NCBI RefSeq assembly: GCF_017161445.1
Contig: NZ_CP071060.1
Location: 1,302,001 to 1,366,000, forward strand
DNA: 64,000 nucleotides
Direction: 5' to 3'
Source of the DNA: Niveibacterium microcysteis
Lineage (GTDB): Bacteria; Pseudomonadota; Gammaproteobacteria; Burkholderiales; Rhodocyclaceae
The notes under the pieces are model-generated. The model worked only from the letters and a program-made list of their open reading frames with translations. It had not been told where the DNA came from and made no database searches. Below, piece after piece: positions 13,454-21,865 of this stretch. Every line of letters starts with the position of its first letter. The first letter of the stretch is position 1. The position numbers and the translations under genes were made by a program.

Positions 13454-13585
13454 GTGACGTCGGATCGCCTCGCTCTTGCGGTTATCGCAGTTGTCGTCGT
13501 GGGCGGAGGCCTCGTCTTGCTCCGGTGCGCCAAGCGGTATCGCGACGAAAGGGGCCGTCGCCTCGGCGATCGCGCGCGAGATTGA
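13454..13585 (+). CDS. 43-residue single-TM peptide
   Basis: A short ORF from GTG at 13454 to TGA at 13583-13585, preceded by AAAAAGGA 8-15 bases upstream. The N-terminal part is MTSDRLALAVIAVVVVGGG followed by LVLLRC, one membrane span, and the tail is strongly basic (AKRYRDERGRRLGDRARD). An N-out/C-in arrangement fits the positive-inside rule. I do not know a homologue. It lies in the decayed region beyond the array, so it could be a remnant of a cassette or of a prophage. Confidence 0.45.
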   Translation: MTSDRLALAVIAVVVVGGGLVLLRCAKRYRDERGRRLGDRARD

Positions 13586-13839
13586 CTCCCCTGAGCTTTG
13601 TCATTGCCCGTCGGTCACCGCGGTCTTTGATGAGGACTGGGACGCCGCAAGTGATAATTCTCGCCCGTTTGGGTCGTTGCGGGCTCCTTACTCGGATCTT
13701 GGCCCGACGGACGCCCTATGCGCACGCAGAGCTACAAGGCATAGGAAATCCGGTTCGCAAAGATCCTGAGTCCCTAGGCCGCGCAAGGCTTTGACACTGT
13801 TAGTTGTCCGCCTTTTGCGACCGAGATTTTGGACTAACG
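13586..13839. other. gap without recognisable gene
   Basis: Nothing convincing is visible on either strand. Short open frames across 13476-13794 lack ribosome sites and overlap each other. Confidence 0.4.
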
Positions 13840-13912
13840 TACTGACGGATAAGTAAAACTCACTGGATTGTGATTCCAGGTGTCACCGGTTCGATCCCGG
13901 TATGTCGCCCCA
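13840..13912 (+). pseudogene. tRNA-His 3' remnant (attachment-site scar), copy A
   Basis: The anticodon arm CTGGATTGTGATTCCAG (GTG, His), a complete T arm ACCGG-TTCGATC-CCGGT and a 3' end ATGTCGCCCCA are present. The 5' half (acceptor strand and D arm) is not: the upstream bases TACTGACGGATAAG do not pair with the 3' end. Tyrosine-recombinase elements integrate at tRNA 3' ends, and a truncated integrase follows at 13987. A second copy is at 61689-61761. Confidence 0.8.
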
Positions 13913-13924
13913 AGCTTTCCCAAG

Positions 13925-13950
13925 AAAAACCCGCCTTCTGGCGGGTTTTT
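13925..13950 (+). terminator. rho-independent terminator after tRNA-His remnant A
   Basis: AAAAACCCGCC-TTCT-GGCGGGTTTTT, a perfect 11-bp stem ending in T5. The same hairpin in slightly changed form follows the second remnant, so it belonged to the original tRNA-His locus. Confidence 0.88.
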
Positions 13951-13986
13951 CGCTTTCTGCGGAAGCATGGTGCCGGTTCGCAATTC

Positions 13987-14371
13987 TCACTTCACTGGCT
14001 TGCAGACGTCGCCCTTGCGCTTGCGGGTGTATTCTTGCGTCATGTCGTAGGCTTCATGTCCAAGGAGCCGTTGCGCAGCCTCCAGGCCCTCGCTGTTGCG
14101 CTTGTCTGTGGTTGCTTTCGCGCGAAGATCGCGGAACTGAATCGACAGTAATCGGGCTCGGGCTTTCTCGTCACTCGCGCGTTTGGCAGCGCGCTTTCGC
14201 GCCCTGTTGAAGCGATAACGGAGCTGCGCCTTGCCGATGGGCCGACCTCCTTCATCGACCAGCAAGGACGCCGTTGCAGCGCCGCCGCTTTGACGTTTGC
14301 GTTCACGGATCCTTTGAATCAGCTTGTCCAGTGGGCCGCTGAGTTCGATTGCGACTTCGGCCCCAGTCCTG
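13987..14371 (-). pseudogene. 5'-truncated phage-type tyrosine recombinase
   Basis: Only the C-terminal 125-130 residues remain. The open part with a possible start (13987-14265) reads LLVDEGGRPIGKAQLRYRF, then SIQFRDLRAKATTD with the conserved Arg, AAQRLLGHEAYDMTQEY with the H and the catalytic Tyr, and RKRKGDVCKPVK at the end. The frame continues upstream to about 14371 with HQSRTGAEVAIELSGPLDKL, typical of phage integrases, and then meets a hairpin where similarity ends. The N-terminal core-binding domain is lost, so it is inactive. It is not an integron integrase: the characteristic IntI insert is absent and it resembles phage integrases. Confidence 0.82.
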
Positions 14372-14377
14372 GATTGG

Positions 14378-14409
14378 TGGACTGCCCCTAGTCGAGGCGG
14401 GGCAGTCCA
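14378..14409. repeat. perfect 11-bp inverted repeat at the integrase break point
   Basis: TGGACTGCCCC (14378-14388) and GGGGCAGTCCA (14399-14409) with a 10-base loop. It sits where the integrase reading stops resembling integrases. It could be an end of an inserted or excised element. Confidence 0.6.
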
Positions 14410-14683
14410 GCATCAAGGTCGTCGTCCACCGTGTATATTCGGCTTATAGCGATCGCACGGAGTGCTGCTGTCCGCGAGACCATGGCTGACGAATCCAGCT
14501 CCATGCGTTTGATGGCCGCGCGGCTTCGCGACCATCGCGAGTCGGACTGTCCCCGAATGCCTCCGCTGAGACAACCTTTGACCGAGGTCTGAAGCGGGAC
14601 AGCGTCTCTGTCTGCTTTGAGCCAAATAGCCTTTGCGAGATCCCGGATGATTCAGACGGTGCGTCTTGAGCACTCTCCGACTT
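14410..14683. other. gap without recognisable gene
   Basis: No gene with a ribosome site is seen. A 124-codon minus-strand frame (14413-14787) overlaps the 5' end of the glycosylase gene and has no protein-like features. The promoter of the next gene must lie here but I cannot place it. Confidence 0.4.
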
Positions 14684-15508
14684 ATGACTAGAGCGTTGTG
14701 TAAGGAACTCGGACTTGGACCGCTATGGCGCTTGCGCGGTGCTGCGGCGAATGCGTTGCGAGTTGTTGGCGCGCCAATAGATAGCACAGATCATTTAGTG
14801 GATGGGGGTTCGGGCGATGAGGTTCGCGCTTCCGCTTCGCTGGGGGTCGCCCGCTTCGGAGACTCTACCTCGAGTCTTGTGTCGGCAGTCGGCAAACTCG
14901 GTAAGGATTTTTCGAAGGGTCTCCCTGATGTGTGGGGGTGGTCCGAAATCAAAATGGCAGTTTCCGAATGTGTGCATTGCCGGTTGTGCGAGCAACGTAA
15001 CCATGCGGTAGTTGGGGTCGGTGACCAACAGGCCGACTGGCTTTTTGTTGGTGAGGGTCCCGGCGCCGAGGAGGACCTGCGCGACGAACCGTTTGTAGGC
15101 CAAGCCGGGAAGCTGCTCGATGCGATGCTTGCTGGTCTGGGGATTGCGCGGGGGCACGGCGTTTATATTGCCAACGCGGTGAAATGCCGGCCGCCGAATA
15201 ATCGCACGCCCGAGCCGGATGAGATCGAGGCGTGTTTCCCCTATCTGCAGCGGCAGATCGAGTTGATTCGGCCGCGTGTCATCGTCGCGCTAGGCCGGCC
15301 GGCTGCACAGGCTTTGTTGAAACAAGAAATTCGGATCGGTGCAGCGCGCGGGCAAGTGTTCCGATTTGGCGAGATCCCGGTGGTGGTGACCTACCATCCG
15401 GCCTATCTGCTACGGAATCCAGCCGATAAGGGCAAGGCGTGGGCGGACTTGTGTTTTGCCCGAAAGACCTTGGCGTCGTCGCCGCCCAAGGTGAAAGAGA
15501 CAGCCTGA
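14684..15508 (+). CDS. uracil-DNA glycosylase, family 4 type
   Basis: 274 residues from the ATG at 14684 (a TTG at 14666 is an alternative). Family 4/5 enzymes remove uracil from DNA to start base excision repair and carry a 4Fe-4S cluster. The cluster cysteines start at CVHCRLCEQ and include the Cys in NAVKCRPP and the Cys of IEACFPYL. Active-site motif 1 is GEGPGAEEDLRDEPFVGQAG and motif 2 is VVTYHPAYLL with the His. The N-terminal 85 or so residues, including LGLGPLWRLRG, are the usual beta-proteobacterial extension. It converges on lplT with a 50-bp gap. Confidence 0.9.
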   Translation: MTRALCKELGLGPLWRLRGAAANALRVVGAPIDSTDHLVDGGSGDEVRASASLGVARFGDSTSSLVSAVGKLGKDFSKGLPDVWGWSEIKMAVSECVHCRLCEQRNHAVVGVGDQQADWLFVGEGPGAEEDLRDEPFVGQAGKLLDAMLAGLGIARGHGVYIANAVKCRPPNNRTPEPDEIEACFPYLQRQIELIRPRVIVALGRPAAQALLKQEIRIGAARGQVFRFGEIPVVVTYHPAYLLRNPADKGKAWADLCFARKTLASSPPKVKETA

Positions 15509-15559
15509 ACTCTTCGAGTTGCGCTAGGCGGTTCAGTCCGTTGAACTCCGCGAGCCGGC

Positions 15560-16822
15560 CTAGTGCCGGCAATCGTCCAGCTGGCTGACGGAGTCCCGTT
15601 CGCGCTGATTGGCCTCGTGCCGGAGTTTGACGAGGAAGATGGTGCCGGCGACGAAGGCGCCGAACATGACGATCACCGCGTGGACCGACAGGCCGCCCCA
15701 GATCAGCAGGGCGTAGAGGCCGGTCATGGCCAGGATGCTCAGGTTCTCGTTGAAGTTCTGAACGGCGATTGAGTGGCCGGCGCCCATCAGGATGTGGCCG
15801 CGGTGCTGCAGCAGCGCATTCATCGGAACGACAAAGAAACCTGCCAGCGCGCCGATGATGACCATCAGGAACATCGCGAGCCGGATGTCGTGCACGAAGA
15901 TCATGACGTTCACGATCAGACCCATCGCGATACCGACAGGCAGCACGCTGATCGATCGCCGCATCGAGATGATTCGGGCTGCCAATATCGAACCGAGTGC
16001 AACCCCAAGCGCGAAAACGCCCTGAATCATCGACGCCTTGGAGAGACTCAGGTGCAGGTTCTCCTCTCCCCATTTGATGACGATGAACTGCAGGGTCGCA
16101 CCGGCGCCCCAGAACAAGGTGGTTACGGCCAGCGTGATTTGGCCCAGGCGGTCGCGCCACAGCAGCCGGCTGCAATGTACGAACTCATGCATCAGGTAGA
16201 TCGGACCGCTACGTAGTGGTTTGTGGTCGACGCCGGTGTCCGGGATGCGCAGATTGATGATCGCGGCGACTGCGTAGAGTACGGCGATGATGGAAATAGC
16301 GAGTTCGCCACGGGTATCGATGCCGGTATCGATGCCGGGGAAGTCGAACGCAAGCATCTTTCCGACAAAGCTTGGCTCGATCAGCAGGCCACCCACCAAG
16401 GTGCCGATGACGATTGCCCCGACGGTCAGGCCTTCGATCCAGCCGTTGGCGACGACCAGCAACCGCGCTGGCAAGAGTTCGGTGAGGATGCCGTACTTCG
16501 CAGGCGAGTAGGCTGCCGCGCCGAGGCCGACAACTGCGTAGGCGAGCAAGGGGTGGACACCGAAGAACATCATGCCGCAGCCGAGTACCTTGATGCCGTT
16601 ACTGATCAGCATCACGCGCCATTTGGGCATCGAGTCGGCGAACGCGCCCACGAAGGCCGCCAAGACGACGTAGGACACCGTGAAGAAGAGCTTCAGCAGC
16701 GGTTCGTATGCCGCCGGTGCCTGCATATCCCGCAGGATCGCAATCGCTGCGATGAGCAAAGCACTGTCGCCAAGCGCAGAAAAGAACTGCGCGGCCATGA
16801 TGATGTAGAAGCCTGGGGTCAT
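15560..16822 (-). CDS. lplT: lysophospholipid transporter LplT
   Basis: 420 residues, a 12-span major facilitator protein of the inner membrane. It flips lysophospholipids inward for reacylation. The N-terminus matches the family: IIMAAQFFSALGDSALLIAA, then ADSMPKWRVMLISNGIKVLG and AAAYSPAKYGILTELLPARL, followed by NGWIEGLTVGAIVIGT. In Escherichia coli lplT is next to the acyltransferase aas; no acyltransferase is nearby here. It is divergent from the LysR gene. The start is set by the ATG at 16822, directly on the first hydrophobic segment. Confidence 0.93.
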   Translation of the reverse strand: MTPGFYIIMAAQFFSALGDSALLIAAIAILRDMQAPAAYEPLLKLFFTVSYVVLAAFVGAFADSMPKWRVMLISNGIKVLGCGMMFFGVHPLLAYAVVGLGAAAYSPAKYGILTELLPARLLVVANGWIEGLTVGAIVIGTLVGGLLIEPSFVGKMLAFDFPGIDTGIDTRGELAISIIAVLYAVAAIINLRIPDTGVDHKPLRSGPIYLMHEFVHCSRLLWRDRLGQITLAVTTLFWGAGATLQFIVIKWGEENLHLSLSKASMIQGVFALGVALGSILAARIISMRRSISVLPVGIAMGLIVNVMIFVHDIRLAMFLMVIIGALAGFFVVPMNALLQHRGHILMGAGHSIAVQNFNENLSILAMTGLYALLIWGGLSVHAVIVMFGAFVAGTIFLVKLRHEANQRERDSVSQLDDCRH

Positions 16823-17049
16823 CCTGATACTGTTCGCGTGGCCCCGGAGGGACGCGGCTTTATATCACGAACGCGTGACTCGGCCGAATCGGCGAAGGCG
16901 CTCGGGCTGCGTCGCTGGCGGCCCCGCCTGATTTGTGATGCAATCGTGCGCTGCAAAAACCCTTGTTTGACGGGCTTTTCGGGGGCGTCCGCGGCAATGC
17001 AGAACCCTGCCTGCATATCGGAGCCCTTTTCCCGTCAGGAGCATCCACC

Positions 17050-17973
17050 ATGGCAACCATGGCCGACCGCCGGTTACAGGTATTCCTGGCCGTCGCGAAA
17101 CACCGTTCATTCACGCGCGCGGCTGAAGCGCTTTACATGACTCAGCCGGCCGTCACCTTCCAGATCAAACAGCTGGAGGAGCATTTCAACACGCGCCTGC
17201 TCGACCGCGGCTACGGCAAGGTCACTCTTACGCCCGCTGGCGAGATCGTGCTGGACTACGCCGAACGCATCCTTGGCATGAGTGCCGAGATGGAAGATCA
17301 GGTTGCGGGCCTGACGCAGGAGCCCAACGGCGTCGTGTCGGTGGGCCTTTCGCCAACCATCGCGTCGTACTGGCTGCCTTCGCTGTTGGACGGTTTCAAG
17401 CGTCAGTACCCTAAAGTGGTGCCGCGAGTCTTCGTGGGCAACTCCGAATGGGTTGAGCGTCGCGTGGCTGACAAGGAGCTGGACGTCGGCCTCGTCGAGC
17501 TGGAGTCCTCAGACGCAGGCATTGAATGCCGCGAAGTGGGGCGCGACGAGTTGTTCGCGATCGTGCCGCCGGGTCATGTGCTGGCCCGCCATGTTCGCGT
17601 GCGGGCCGATGATCTGGTCGGACTGCCCTTCATCGATCGTGACCCCGGTGCGGCGATTCGCGAGGCTGCGGAGCGTTTCTTCCGCGAAGCCGGATTCCCG
17701 CCCGAAAACCTCGATGTAACCGCGGAGCTCTCCAGCCTCTCGACGATCAAGCACCTTGTGCAGCAGGGCGTTGGTTTCGCGATTGCCGCGCGCGCATCGA
17801 TTGAAAAAGATGTCCAGAGCGGCCGTCTGGTTGCATTGCCGCTCGAGCCGCATCTCTATGAGACCTTATCGGTGCTGCTGCCGAAGGACAAGTTCCGCTC
17901 GCGTGTCGTAACGATCTTCGCCGACTTCGCGACCGAGCACCTCAAGTCGCGGGGGATCAATCGCGATGCCTAG
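17050..17973 (+). CDS. LysR-family transcriptional regulator
   Basis: 307 residues from the ATG at 17050 with AGGAG 8-12 bp upstream; a longer frame from 16963 lacks a ribosome site. The N-terminal winged helix is RRLQVFLAVAKHRSFTRAAE, ALYMTQPAVTFQIKQLEEHF, with the usual LTPAGE. The ligand domain has VSVGLSPTIASYWLPSLLDG and HLVQQGVGFAIAARASIEKD. It resembles CysB/CbbR-like regulators in layout; the ligand is unknown. The gene overlaps alr by 8 bp and is divergent from lplT, so either may be a target. Confidence 0.9.
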   Translation: MATMADRRLQVFLAVAKHRSFTRAAEALYMTQPAVTFQIKQLEEHFNTRLLDRGYGKVTLTPAGEIVLDYAERILGMSAEMEDQVAGLTQEPNGVVSVGLSPTIASYWLPSLLDGFKRQYPKVVPRVFVGNSEWVERRVADKELDVGLVELESSDAGIECREVGRDELFAIVPPGHVLARHVRVRADDLVGLPFIDRDPGAAIREAAERFFREAGFPPENLDVTAELSSLSTIKHLVQQGVGFAIAARASIEKDVQSGRLVALPLEPHLYETLSVLLPKDKFRSRVVTIFADFATEHLKSRGINRDA

Positions 17974-19048
17974 ACCGATTCGGGCAACGATCGACCTGCC
18001 TGCTTTCCGTCACAACTACCTGCGAGCGAAAGCGCTCGCCCCAGCCGCCAAAGCCTGGGCCGTGGTCAAGGCGAACGCCTATGGCCATGGCTTGGTGCGG
18101 TGCGCGCAAGCGATCGCCGATGTCGCTGATGGTTACGCGATGCTGGATTTCGCCGAGGCCGTCGCCTTGCGCGAGGCTGGTTTCAAGCAACCGCTGCTGA
18201 TGCTGGAAGGTGCGTTCGACAGCGCGGATACGCGCATGGCCGGCGCGCTGGGCGTGAGCCTCGCGGTACACGAAGCCGAGCAAATCCGGATGCTGGAGAC
18301 CGAGCCGCTGGAGCGGCCGGTAGACGTGTTTCTCAAGCTCAATACCGGCATGAACCGGCTCGGTTTCGCGCCCGAGCAGGCGGGTGCGTTGAGTGCGCGC
18401 CTGAAGGCGGCGCGCAACGTCGCCAGCGTGACCTTGATGACGCACTTCGCGCGTGCCGACGATGAAACCGGTATCGCAGGCCAGCTCGCACGCTTTGACG
18501 CCGCCGCGGCAAGCCTTGGCCTGCCGCACAGCATTGCCAATTCGGCGGCCTTGCTGCGTTTCCCGGAGGCTGCACGCGATGGCGTGCGTCCGGGCATCAT
18601 GCTCTACGGCGGCTCGCCGATGCCGGATCTGAAGTCGGCTGCGTCGCTCGACCTGCGTCCGGCGATGCATCTAGAGTCACGCCTGATTGCCGTGCAGCAG
18701 ATCGAAGCTGGCGAAGCCGTCGGTTATGGCGCCCGCTTCGTGGCGGAGAAGCCGACTCGCGTGGGCATCGTTGCTTGCGGCTACGCCGATGGTTATCCGC
18801 GCCATGCATTGACCGGCACGCCTATCCTCGTGGATGGGCAGCGTACTCGCACCCTTGGTCGGGTATCGATGGACATGCTGGCCTGCGACCTGACCGACTT
18901 GCCGAATGCCGCGGTTGGCAGTGAAGTGGTGCTGTGGGGCCGCGGTTTGCCGGCCGACGAGGTTGCCAGTGCGGCGGGCACGATCAGCTACGAGTTGTTC
19001 TGCGCACTCGCCAATCGCGTGCCAGTCAGCGTCATCGGCGCGGCTTGA
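17966..19048 (+). CDS. alr: alanine racemase
   Basis: 360 residues. Converts L- to D-alanine for peptidoglycan, with PLP. The PLP lysine is in WAVVKANAYGHGLVRCA (about residue 35). The second catalytic residue is Tyr in VGYGARFVAEKPTRVGIVAC, followed by GYADGYPR. The C-terminal domain has GRVSMDMLACDLTDL and the typical GTISYELFCALANRVPV. The start overlaps the end of the LysR gene by 8 bp, and the TGA shares bases with the radA start (TGATG), so the three genes are translationally coupled. Confidence 0.96.
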   Translation: MPRPIRATIDLPAFRHNYLRAKALAPAAKAWAVVKANAYGHGLVRCAQAIADVADGYAMLDFAEAVALREAGFKQPLLMLEGAFDSADTRMAGALGVSLAVHEAEQIRMLETEPLERPVDVFLKLNTGMNRLGFAPEQAGALSARLKAARNVASVTLMTHFARADDETGIAGQLARFDAAAASLGLPHSIANSAALLRFPEAARDGVRPGIMLYGGSPMPDLKSAASLDLRPAMHLESRLIAVQQIEAGEAVGYGARFVAEKPTRVGIVACGYADGYPRHALTGTPILVDGQRTRTLGRVSMDMLACDLTDLPNAAVGSEVVLWGRGLPADEVASAAGTISYELFCALANRVPVSVIGAA

Positions 19049-20421
19049 TGGCGAAGGTCAAGACGGTTTACCAGTGCACCGAATGCGGTGCGCAGGCGCC
19101 GCGCTGGCAGGGGCAGTGCCCCGGCTGCGCGCAATGGAACACCCTTGTTGAGTCGATTGCAGCACCAGCAGGTGGGGCTGCCAGCCGTTTCACCGCCCTC
19201 GCGGGCGAAGTCAGCCAGATCAAGAAGCTGGCGGATTTCACGCCGCAGGAACACTCGCGCTTTGCGACCGGCATTGAGGAGTTTGACCGTGTGCTGGGCG
19301 GCGGTCTCGTCGCCGGCGGTGTTGTGCTAATTGGTGGCGATCCCGGCATCGGCAAGTCCACCCTGTTGCTCCAGGCGCTGGCCACACTGTCGCTGCACTG
19401 CAAGGCGGTGTACGTGAGCGGGGAGGAGTCGGGCGAGCAGGTGGCGCTGCGCGCGCAGCGCCTGCAGCTGGATGCCGCAGCGCTGGAAATGCTGCCGGAG
19501 ATCAACCTCGAGCGCATTCTCGACACCCTCAAGACGCAGAAGCCGCGGCTCGCGGTGATCGACTCGATCCAGACGCTGTACTCCGAGGTGCTGCAGTCGG
19601 CACCCGGCTCGGTGGCTCAAGTGCGTGAATGCGCCGCGCAGCTCACCCGGTTTGCCAAGCAGAGCGGGTGTGCGCTGGTGCTGGTAGGTCATGTCACCAA
19701 GGATGGTTCGCTGGCCGGCCCACGTGTGCTGGAGCACATCGTCGATGCGGTGCTGTACTTCGAGGGCGACACGCAATCGAGCTTCCGTCTGGTGCGCGCG
19801 TTCAAGAACCGTTTCGGGGCGGTGAACGAACTGGGCGTCTTTGCCATGACCGACAAGGGCTTGCGCGGCGTCAGCAACCCCTCCGCGATCTTCCTGTCGC
19901 AGCACGAACAGGATGTTTCGGGCGCGTGTGTACTGGTGACGCAAGAAGGCACGCGGCCCTTGCTGGTCGAAGTACAGGCGTTGGTGGACCCCGCCCATGC
20001 GCCAAGCCCACGGCGGCTCAGTGTTGGTCTTGAGCAGAACCGTCTGGCGATGCTGCTTGCGGTGCTGCATCGCCATGCCGGCATCATGTGCGCGGACCAG
20101 GATGTGTTCGTCAATGCGGTGGGCGGTGTGCGGATCGGCGAGCCTGCGGCGGACCTGGCAGTGTGCCTTGCGATCGTTTCGTCGCTGCGAAACAAGCCGC
20201 TGCGTCGCGATTTGGCGATGTTCGGCGAGGTTGGTCTGGCCGGCGAGATCCGCCCCGCACCGCGCGGGCAAGAGCGCTTGCGCGAGGCGGCCAAGCTGGG
20301 GTTTCGCGTTGCCCTCGTACCGAAGGCCAATCTGCCGAAGCAGGCGATTGCCGGCATCGAAGTCATCGGAGTCGACCGGATCGAGGATGCGCTGAGCAAG
20401 GCGCGCGAACTCGAGGCTTGA
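19048..20421 (+). CDS. radA: DNA repair protein RadA (Sms)
   Basis: 457 residues from the ATG at 19048, which overlaps the alr stop. RadA is a branch-migration helicase that helps RecA during recombination. The N-terminal zinc finger is YQCTECGAQAPRWQGQCPGC. Walker A is GGDPGIGKSTLLLQA, Walker B LAVIDSIQTL, and the RadA-specific KNRFG motif is in RAFKNRFGAVNELGVFAMTD. The C-terminal third is the Lon-like domain with VGGVRIGEPAADLAVCLAIV and GLAGEIRPAPRGQERLREAA. A much longer frame from 18934 is an artefact of overlap with alr. Confidence 0.97.
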   Translation: MAKVKTVYQCTECGAQAPRWQGQCPGCAQWNTLVESIAAPAGGAASRFTALAGEVSQIKKLADFTPQEHSRFATGIEEFDRVLGGGLVAGGVVLIGGDPGIGKSTLLLQALATLSLHCKAVYVSGEESGEQVALRAQRLQLDAAALEMLPEINLERILDTLKTQKPRLAVIDSIQTLYSEVLQSAPGSVAQVRECAAQLTRFAKQSGCALVLVGHVTKDGSLAGPRVLEHIVDAVLYFEGDTQSSFRLVRAFKNRFGAVNELGVFAMTDKGLRGVSNPSAIFLSQHEQDVSGACVLVTQEGTRPLLVEVQALVDPAHAPSPRRLSVGLEQNRLAMLLAVLHRHAGIMCADQDVFVNAVGGVRIGEPAADLAVCLAIVSSLRNKPLRRDLAMFGEVGLAGEIRPAPRGQERLREAAKLGFRVALVPKANLPKQAIAGIEVIGVDRIEDALSKARELEA

Positions 20422-20538
20422 GGGCCGTACCTGCCGCCGATTTGATCTGGCCGGTGTCCCGAACACCGGCGTCAATCTAGAATTCAATATTTCCCCCTTC
20501 GGCTTCGCGCCGGCAAAAACCGAAAACAAGGAGTTCCC
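20422..20538 (+). promoter_or_regulatory. radA-tpiA intergenic region
   Basis: A 7-bp hairpin CCGGTGT-cccga-ACACCGG (20451-20469) follows radA but has no T tract, so it may or may not terminate transcription. An AT-richer stretch with TAGAAT-like bases (near 20480) and an AAGGAG ribosome site just before the tpiA ATG are visible. Confidence 0.35.
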
Positions 20539-21312
20539 ATGCGCAAGACCTACGTCATCGGCAACTGGAAAATGAACGGCAACAAGGCCGCCAACAAGGC
20601 GCTGCTGGATGGCCTCAAGGCAGGCGTACCCGCTGCCAAGGCTGGTGTGGCCATCGCCGTTTGCCCGCCGTTCGCTTATCTCGAGTCGGTGATCGCCGAA
20701 ACCGCCGGTTCCGTGATCGGGGTGGGTGCGCAGGATGTGTCGGAATACGACAAGGGCGCCTATACCGGCGAAGTGTCGGTGTCGATGCTCAAGGATGTTG
20801 GCGTGACCTACGCCGTGATCGGCCACTCCGAGCGCCGTGCCCTGTTCGGTGAGACCGACGAGTGGGTTGGCAAGAAGACCGCTGCGGCGCTGGCCGGCGG
20901 CCTGGTGCCGGTGGTGTGTGTCGGCGAAACCGAAGCCGAGCGCGTTGGCAACCAGACCGAAGCCGTGCTGGCGAAGCAACTCGACGCGATGCTGGCTGCT
21001 GTGCCGAACGCTGCTCCGGGTTCGATCGTGATTGCCTACGAACCGGTCTGGGCGATCGGTACCGGCAAGACCGCTACGCCGGAAATGGCCCAGGAAACGC
21101 ACGCCTTCATCCGCAACTACATCAAGAAGGCTGGCGATGCCTTTGCCGCTGAAACGGCGATCCTCTACGGCGGCAGCGTCAAGGCCAGCAACGCGCTGGG
21201 CCTGTTCGCGATGCCGGACATCGATGGCGGTCTCGTCGGCGGCGCATCGCTGATCGTTGAGGAGTTCGTTGGCGTCTACAACGGCGCTGCCGAAGCCTTC
21301 GCCAAGCGCTAA
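20539..21312 (+). CDS. tpiA: triosephosphate isomerase
   Basis: 257 residues, normal length. Interconverts dihydroxyacetone phosphate and glyceraldehyde 3-phosphate. N-terminal GNWKMNGN holds the Asn and Lys of the active site; His is in YAVIGHSERRALFGETDE; the catalytic Glu is in VIAYEPVWAIGTGKTATPE with the flexible loop. ILYGGSVKASN and GLVGGASL bind phosphate. A strong AAGGAG ribosome site precedes it. It is followed at once by a bidirectional terminator rather than by secG as in many relatives. Confidence 0.97.
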   Translation: MRKTYVIGNWKMNGNKAANKALLDGLKAGVPAAKAGVAIAVCPPFAYLESVIAETAGSVIGVGAQDVSEYDKGAYTGEVSVSMLKDVGVTYAVIGHSERRALFGETDEWVGKKTAAALAGGLVPVVCVGETEAERVGNQTEAVLAKQLDAMLAAVPNAAPGSIVIAYEPVWAIGTGKTATPEMAQETHAFIRNYIKKAGDAFAAETAILYGGSVKASNALGLFAMPDIDGGLVGGASLIVEEFVGVYNGAAEAFAKR

Positions 21313-21330
21313 GCACAGCGCACTGACAGA

Positions 21331-21369
21331 AAAAAGGGGCGCCCGTCAGTACGACGGGCGCCCCTTTTT
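21331..21369 (+). terminator. bidirectional terminator between tpiA and marR-like gene
   Basis: A 12-bp perfect stem GGGGCGCCCGTC-agtac-GACGGGCGCCCC, preceded by A5 and followed by T5, serves both converging genes. Confidence 0.93.
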
Positions 21370-21387
21370 ATTTGCGGCGGTTTTGGC

Positions 21388-21861
21388 TCAGGTGCCGGCG
21401 GACAGGCGTTCTGCGTTGGCCAGCATGCGCCCCATCAGGTCGCGGAGCTGTGTCACTTCATCGGCGCTGAACCCTTCGAAGTGCGCGTTGAGTACGCGGG
21501 CGGCGTACTCCGGCAGCTTCTGGTTCACATCGGCCCCGGTTTCGGTCAAATGGAGGTAGGCGGCGCGGCGGTCGTGGTCGCTGCGTGCGCGGCGGATCAG
21601 GCCCTTTTCTTCCAGGCGATCGAGCATGCGGGTCATCGATCCGGTGTCGTAGTGCACGCGCCGGCACAGTGCTGCGGCAGTAACCCCCGGCGTTTCGGCA
21701 ACCTGCACGAGCACCGCCCATTGCGCGCTGGTGATGCCCAGCGGCGCGAGTTCGCGGTCCATCACCGCCATCATGCGCGCCCGCAACGCGTTGATCATGA
21801 AGCCGAAGCTATCCTGCACCTTGTATGTCTCCGCGGTGAAAATCGGGGCATCGTTCGCCAT
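21388..21861 (-). CDS. MarR-family transcriptional regulator
   Basis: 157 residues from the ATG at 21861 after AGAAAGG; an upstream extension to 22110 lies inside the neighbouring protease gene. The winged helix is visible: LGITSAQWAVLVQVAETPGV, AAALCRRVHYDTGSMTRMLD, RLEEKGLIRRARSDHDRRAA and the wing YLHLTETGADVNQKL. MarR proteins are dimeric repressors released by phenolic or oxidative signals; the ligand here is unknown. It starts 4 bp after the M48 protease gene ends, so the two form an operon. Confidence 0.93.
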   Translation of the reverse strand: MANDAPIFTAETYKVQDSFGFMINALRARMMAVMDRELAPLGITSAQWAVLVQVAETPGVTAAALCRRVHYDTGSMTRMLDRLEEKGLIRRARSDHDRRAAYLHLTETGADVNQKLPEYAARVLNAHFEGFSADEVTQLRDLMGRMLANAERLSAGT

Positions 21862-21865
21862 CGTT

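Noticed and set aside
13987..14371. Integron integrase (intI) at the array end
   Set aside because: The remnant lies at the wrong end of the array and reads as a phage-type tyrosine recombinase next to a tRNA remnant; IntI-specific features are not seen.
20451..20469. Rho-independent terminator after radA
   Set aside because: A 7-bp hairpin is present but no T tract follows, so I list it only as a feature of the intergenic region.
19327..21102. 591-codon minus-strand frame across radA and tpiA
   Set aside because: Long antisense frames are common in GC-rich genes; the forward genes have complete motifs and normal lengths.
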